In this document: positions 7,830 through 8,670 of the stretch, one piece after another | How positions within the stretch are numbered: position 1 is the first letter of the stretch | Layout: every line of letters starts with the position of its first letter | Source: Bacillota bacterium | Lineage (GTDB): Bacteria > Bacillota > Clostridia > Lachnospirales > Lachnospiraceae | Direction of reading: 5' to 3' | DNA length: 8,670 nt | Assembly (NCBI GenBank): GCA_023409835.1 | Contig: JAEYQV010000034.1 | Coordinates: 1 to 8,670, forward strand | Made by a program: the position numbers and the translations under genes | Notes under the pieces: generated by a model | Database searches by the model: none | The model's input: only the letters and a program-made list of their open reading frames with translations | What the model was told of the DNA's origin: nothing

Positions 7830-8670
7830 TCAGGTACCTACTTTGTTCAATAAGGCACTTACGCCCCTCTTTGATAAAATCATGACAAGGAATAATATGG
7901 TAGCAATTGCGGATGCATAACCCATATCAAACCTTAGGGAACCATAATCCATCAGGTGGGTAACTACTGTACTTGCCTTGTAGTCCGTACTCGGGAAACC
8001 GCAGAGCGCGATGGATATATCTCCAACGTTAAAGGACTGGGTAATCGCCATAACAGCTCCGAACAGAAGCATCGGTTTCATATTCGGGAGAGTGATGAAC
8101 CATAGCTCCTGCCATCTGTTTTTGATTCCGTCCACATAGCCCGCTTCATACTGGTCCTGACCGATCGTCTGAAGACCCGCAATGAAGGAGAGGAAACCGG
8201 AACCAAGACTCATCCATACTACTACAATGATAATTACCATCATCATATATTTCGGATCAGTAAGCCAAAGGATCGGTTTACTGGTTAAACCGGAATTAAT
8301 CAGAGTAGCATTTGCCCAACCGTAGGCATCTCTACTGAACATCGTACCGAACAGCATGAACAGGTTGGCAGCAATAGTCGGTGCATAGAACACCAGCACG
8401 AATACAGATCTTAAATATCTGGGCAGCTCATGTATCAGCCATGCAAACAGGAAGGAAAACAAATATCCCAAAGGACCTGTCAATACAGCCAGTAGGAAGG
8501 TGTTCTGAACAGAGGTCAGAAATACATCATCTGCCAGAATCAAATTAGTATAATTCTGCAGTCCGATATACTTCGGCGGTGTCAGAATATTGTAATAAGT
8601 AAAGCTGTAAAATATCGAGATAACTACCGGGGTAACAAAAAATACGAAAAACAGTATCGCATAAGGAGCC
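7830..8670 (-). CDS. Sugar ABC transporter permease, MalF/UgpA type (5' end outside window)
   Basis: Membrane subunit of a binding-protein-dependent carbohydrate importer, expected to pair with the MalG-type permease encoded just downstream. The reading frame stays open from the TGA stop at 7832-7830 to the window edge (first full codon at 8669), giving 279 visible residues. The TTG at 8543 that could be taken as a start is internal: the 42 codons before it encode a typical first membrane helix (APYAILFFVFF...) and the loop leading to YIGLQNYTNL. By family length about 15-30 residues are missing. Several further hydrophobic helices follow. The cytoplasmic coupling loop that docks on the ATPase is at 8147-8085, ending in a conserved ITLPN; it reads EAGYVDG rather than the usual EAAxxDG. 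This is the most upstream gene seen, so the operon promoter lies beyond 8670. The family call is firm; the substrate is unknown. Confidence 0.93.
   Translation of the reverse strand, partial: APYAILFFVFFVTPVVISIFYSFTYYNILTPPKYIGLQNYTNLILADDVFLTSVQNTFLLAVLTGPLGYLFSFLFAWLIHELPRYLRSVFVLVFYAPTIAANLFMLFGTMFSRDAYGWANATLINSGLTSKPILWLTDPKYMMMVIIIVVVWMSLGSGFLSFIAGLQTIGQDQYEAGYVDGIKNRWQELWFITLPNMKPMLLFGAVMAITQSFNVGDISIALCGFPSTDYKASTVVTHLMDYGSLRFDMGYASAIATILFLVMILSKRGVSALLNKVGT

Noticed and set aside
7830..8543. Permease A as a complete gene starting at TTG 8543
   Set aside because: The frame is open to the window edge and encodes a typical first membrane helix before the TTG, which also lacks a ribosome binding site, so the gene is cut by the window and not short.

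Overview
The window is a single block of seven genes, all read on the minus strand and packed like one operon. Low-to-mid G+C content, very strong Shine-Dalgarno sites (AAAGGAGGTG, AAGGAGGT), short gene overlaps and the protein families present point to a Gram-positive Firmicute. I infer Lachnospiraceae or a related Clostridia lineage, because this gene set is typical of carbohydrate loci in Lachnospiraceae and Paenibacillus. No ribosomal, tRNA, CRISPR or insertion-sequence signal was seen.

In transcription order (high to low coordinates) the genes are: (A) a MalF-type sugar ABC permease whose 5' end lies beyond base 8670; (B) a MalG-type permease; (C) a secreted, membrane-anchored NHL beta-propeller/TPR protein; (D) a five-helix YIP1-family membrane protein; (E) a large DUF5696 lipoprotein with a glycosidase-like C-terminal half; (F) a second MalF-type permease; (G) a second MalG-type permease. 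Genes B to G are coupled by overlaps or gaps of at most 24 bases. The one real gap is 102 bases between A and B, and it holds an imperfect hairpin. The 211 bases after G hold a weak candidate terminator and no convincing gene.

The likely shared job is uptake of an oligosaccharide or glycan breakdown product through two ABC importers (A+B and F+G). Three non-transporter proteins at the membrane surface sit between the two permease pairs: the DUF5696 lipoprotein and the propeller protein face outward, and the YIP1 protein lies in the bilayer. No ATPase and no solute-binding protein is encoded here; they may lie outside the window, and the ATPase may be a shared MsmK/UgpC-type protein encoded elsewhere. 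The substrate cannot be read from the sequence. The three-protein core between the transporters is the part most worth following up.
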